Origin: Agrocybe praecox
Taxonomy: Eukaryota; Basidiomycota; Agaricomycetes; Agaricales; Agrocybaceae
Reading direction: 5' to 3'
Assembly (NCBI GenBank): GCA_964017145.1
Contig: CAXHKQ010000247.1
Location: 1 to 16,551, forward strand
Length of the DNA: 16,551 nt
Shown here: positions 15,324 to 16,551 of the stretch, in pieces
How the letters are laid out: each line of letters opens with the position of its first letter
How positions within the stretch are numbered: position 1 is the stretch's first letter
Made by a program: the position numbers and the translations under genes
Notes under the pieces: generated by a model
Told to the model about the DNA's origin: nothing
What the model saw: the letters and a program-made list of their open reading frames with translations, nothing else
The model's database searches: none

Positions 15324-16078
15324 GCATTTGACAGCCCCGATCGAAACACGATGTGGAACGCCCTGGCGGAACTGGGAATTCCAGAGAAGCTGCGCAACAT
15401 CATCCAGTCGATGTACCGAGACTCAACGTGTAGAGTATTTCACAGAGGGAAGCTCGGACGCGAGTTCAACGTAACCACGACTGGTGTGAAACAGGGTTGC
15501 ATCCATTCCCCGTTCTTGTTCCTACTCGTCCTAGACTGGGTCATAACCTGGTAACATCTCGAAATGACCAGACTCGAAGACCTTGCCTACGCCGACGCTA
15601 CATATGTCTGATGTCACATACCAGACGCGAGATAGTGGAGAAGCTGAACCGACTTGTGCACTATGGTAAGCAGGTCGGCCTGAAGGTTAACGTCGCCAAG
15701 ACCAAGTTGATGAGGATGAACACGGGTGACAGCGAACCACTTTTCTTCGAAGGCGAGCCAATCGACGATGTAGAGAGTTTCTGCTACTTGGGATATGCAT
15801 GATGGCGAAGGATGGGGTGCCAGTATGTGTGTCGAGAATCGTATAAAGAAAGCTCGACAAGCGTTCGGTATGCTGAACGGACTGTGGAGAACATCCCACG
15901 TGACGAGAAACCTTGAGCTGTGATGTTCCCGGTCCAGCGTCCTGTCCGTCCTACTATATTGCAGCGAAACATGGAAATCAACATCATCTATTACGCAGAG
16001 TCTGCAGGTCGCAGGTGTTCGTCAACAAATGCCTGCGGCGTATACAGCGTACTCGCTGGCCAGTAGTCATCAGCAAGG
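15324..16078 (+). pseudogene. Non-LTR retrotransposon (LINE) reverse transcriptase fragment
   Basis: It starts at RT motif A (AFDS, 15324-15335), continues MWNALAELGIPEKLRNIIQ, then motif B GVKQGC (15483-15500) with SPFLFLLVLDWV, and motif C as YADA (15588-15599) where YADD is expected. Later frames give VGLKVNVAKTKLM, VESFCYLG, NRIKKARQAFGMLNGLWR, SVLLYCSETW and LQVFVNKCLRRIQRTRWP. At least four stops or frameshifts and a deletion after LDWV make it dead; CGCAGGT appears duplicated near 16010. The 5' part (endonuclease, RT motifs 0-2) and the 3' end are missing; Repeat X cuts it off after TRWPVVIS. It resembles endonuclease-RT elements common in invertebrates; I do not assign the clade. Confidence 0.85.
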
Positions 16079-16551
16079 CCCGGAAGTTAAGGGAAAATCC
16101 CTTTTTTTCCTGTTCATCCTACAGAACATTTGTAACCACGGTTATGCGTCACGTTTCTGTACGATTAAAATGAACTATACTTTTTATCCCCTTTTTCCCC
16201 CTTTTTGCCCTTTTTCGGACGTTAGGCCCTTTTTTCATCTATAATCCCTTTTTTTAGACCCTTTTTTGCCTTTTTTCCTTATTTTCCTTATTTTTAGACC
16301 CTTTTTCGCCCTTTTTTGACCCTTTTTAGGCCCTATAAAAAATCTGGACGTTTTCATCAAACTGCATACTAGTGAATGTTAATTTTTTTATTTAAAAAAA
16401 TCGAAAATAAGCTCGTACAAAAAAAATATCTAGATTTTTAGCAAATTTTTCGGAAAATATTCAAAAAATGTAATGCGTAACAGCTTTGTTCAAGCAAGTG
16501 TTTTGCTTAGTGCGATAATTGCAATAAGATCCATTTTCACGACGTCTTTTC
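16079..16551 (+). repeat. Repeat X, copy 2 (runs off the window)
   Basis: It begins CCCGGAAGTTAAGG and aligns with 3641-3737 plus 6785-7098. It carries the uninterrupted TA (16176-16177) that the mariner used in copy 1. Its pyrimidine tract (about 16180-16340), built from CCCTTTTT and TTTTTAGACCC units, is longer than in copy 1. No coding region is seen; family unknown. Confidence 0.75.

Overview
ORGANISM. This is animal nuclear DNA, most likely from an insect and possibly a mosquito. GC-rich exons split by GT-AG introns sit in AT-rich, repeat-filled DNA, and the mobile elements (BEL/Pao, mariner, LINE) are types common in Diptera. The species assignment is an inference from sequence style. 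HOST GENES. Two paralogous genes of the cytosolic 5'-nucleotidase III family (cN-III/NT5C3; HAD phosphohydrolases acting on pyrimidine or 7-methylguanosine monophosphates) lie tail to tail. Copy A (+ strand) enters from the left with its N-terminal exons outside the window; its last two exons are 1247-1720 and 2896-3006. Copy B (- strand) looks complete: a large first exon 9322-8285 and a last exon 3503-3387, 384 aa in all, with every HAD motif. Both copies share the same phase-0 final intron. The two stop codons are about 380 bp apart and the predicted poly(A) signals only about 58 bp apart. INTRON OF B (3504-8284). It was enlarged by at least three layers of insertion: an unclassified dispersed repeat ('Repeat X', 3641-7098) is split by a degraded mariner (3738-6782, TA duplication, long inverted repeats, antisense transposase relic), which is split in turn by an unclassified 1.9-kb insertion (3919-5833) carrying a minisatellite and a CA microsatellite. 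A second copy of Repeat X at 16079-16551 lacks the mariner and shows the empty TA site. UPSTREAM OF B (10116-15078, - strand). A structurally complete but pol-deleted BEL/Pao LTR retrotransposon: 486-bp LTRs that read as identical, TG...CA ends, a perfect 5-bp duplication CCACT, a primer-binding site matching tRNA-Tyr, a polypurine tract and an intact 622-codon gag, with only decayed scraps of protease and integrase. Its leader holds tandem repeats and an array of seven similar stem-loops whose arms show compensatory changes. This looks like a gag-only, trans-mobilised (TR-GAG-like) element and is the most interesting object here. RIGHT END. A broken LINE reverse transcriptase (15324-16078) abuts Repeat X copy 2. 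No RNA genes or CRISPR arrays were seen.
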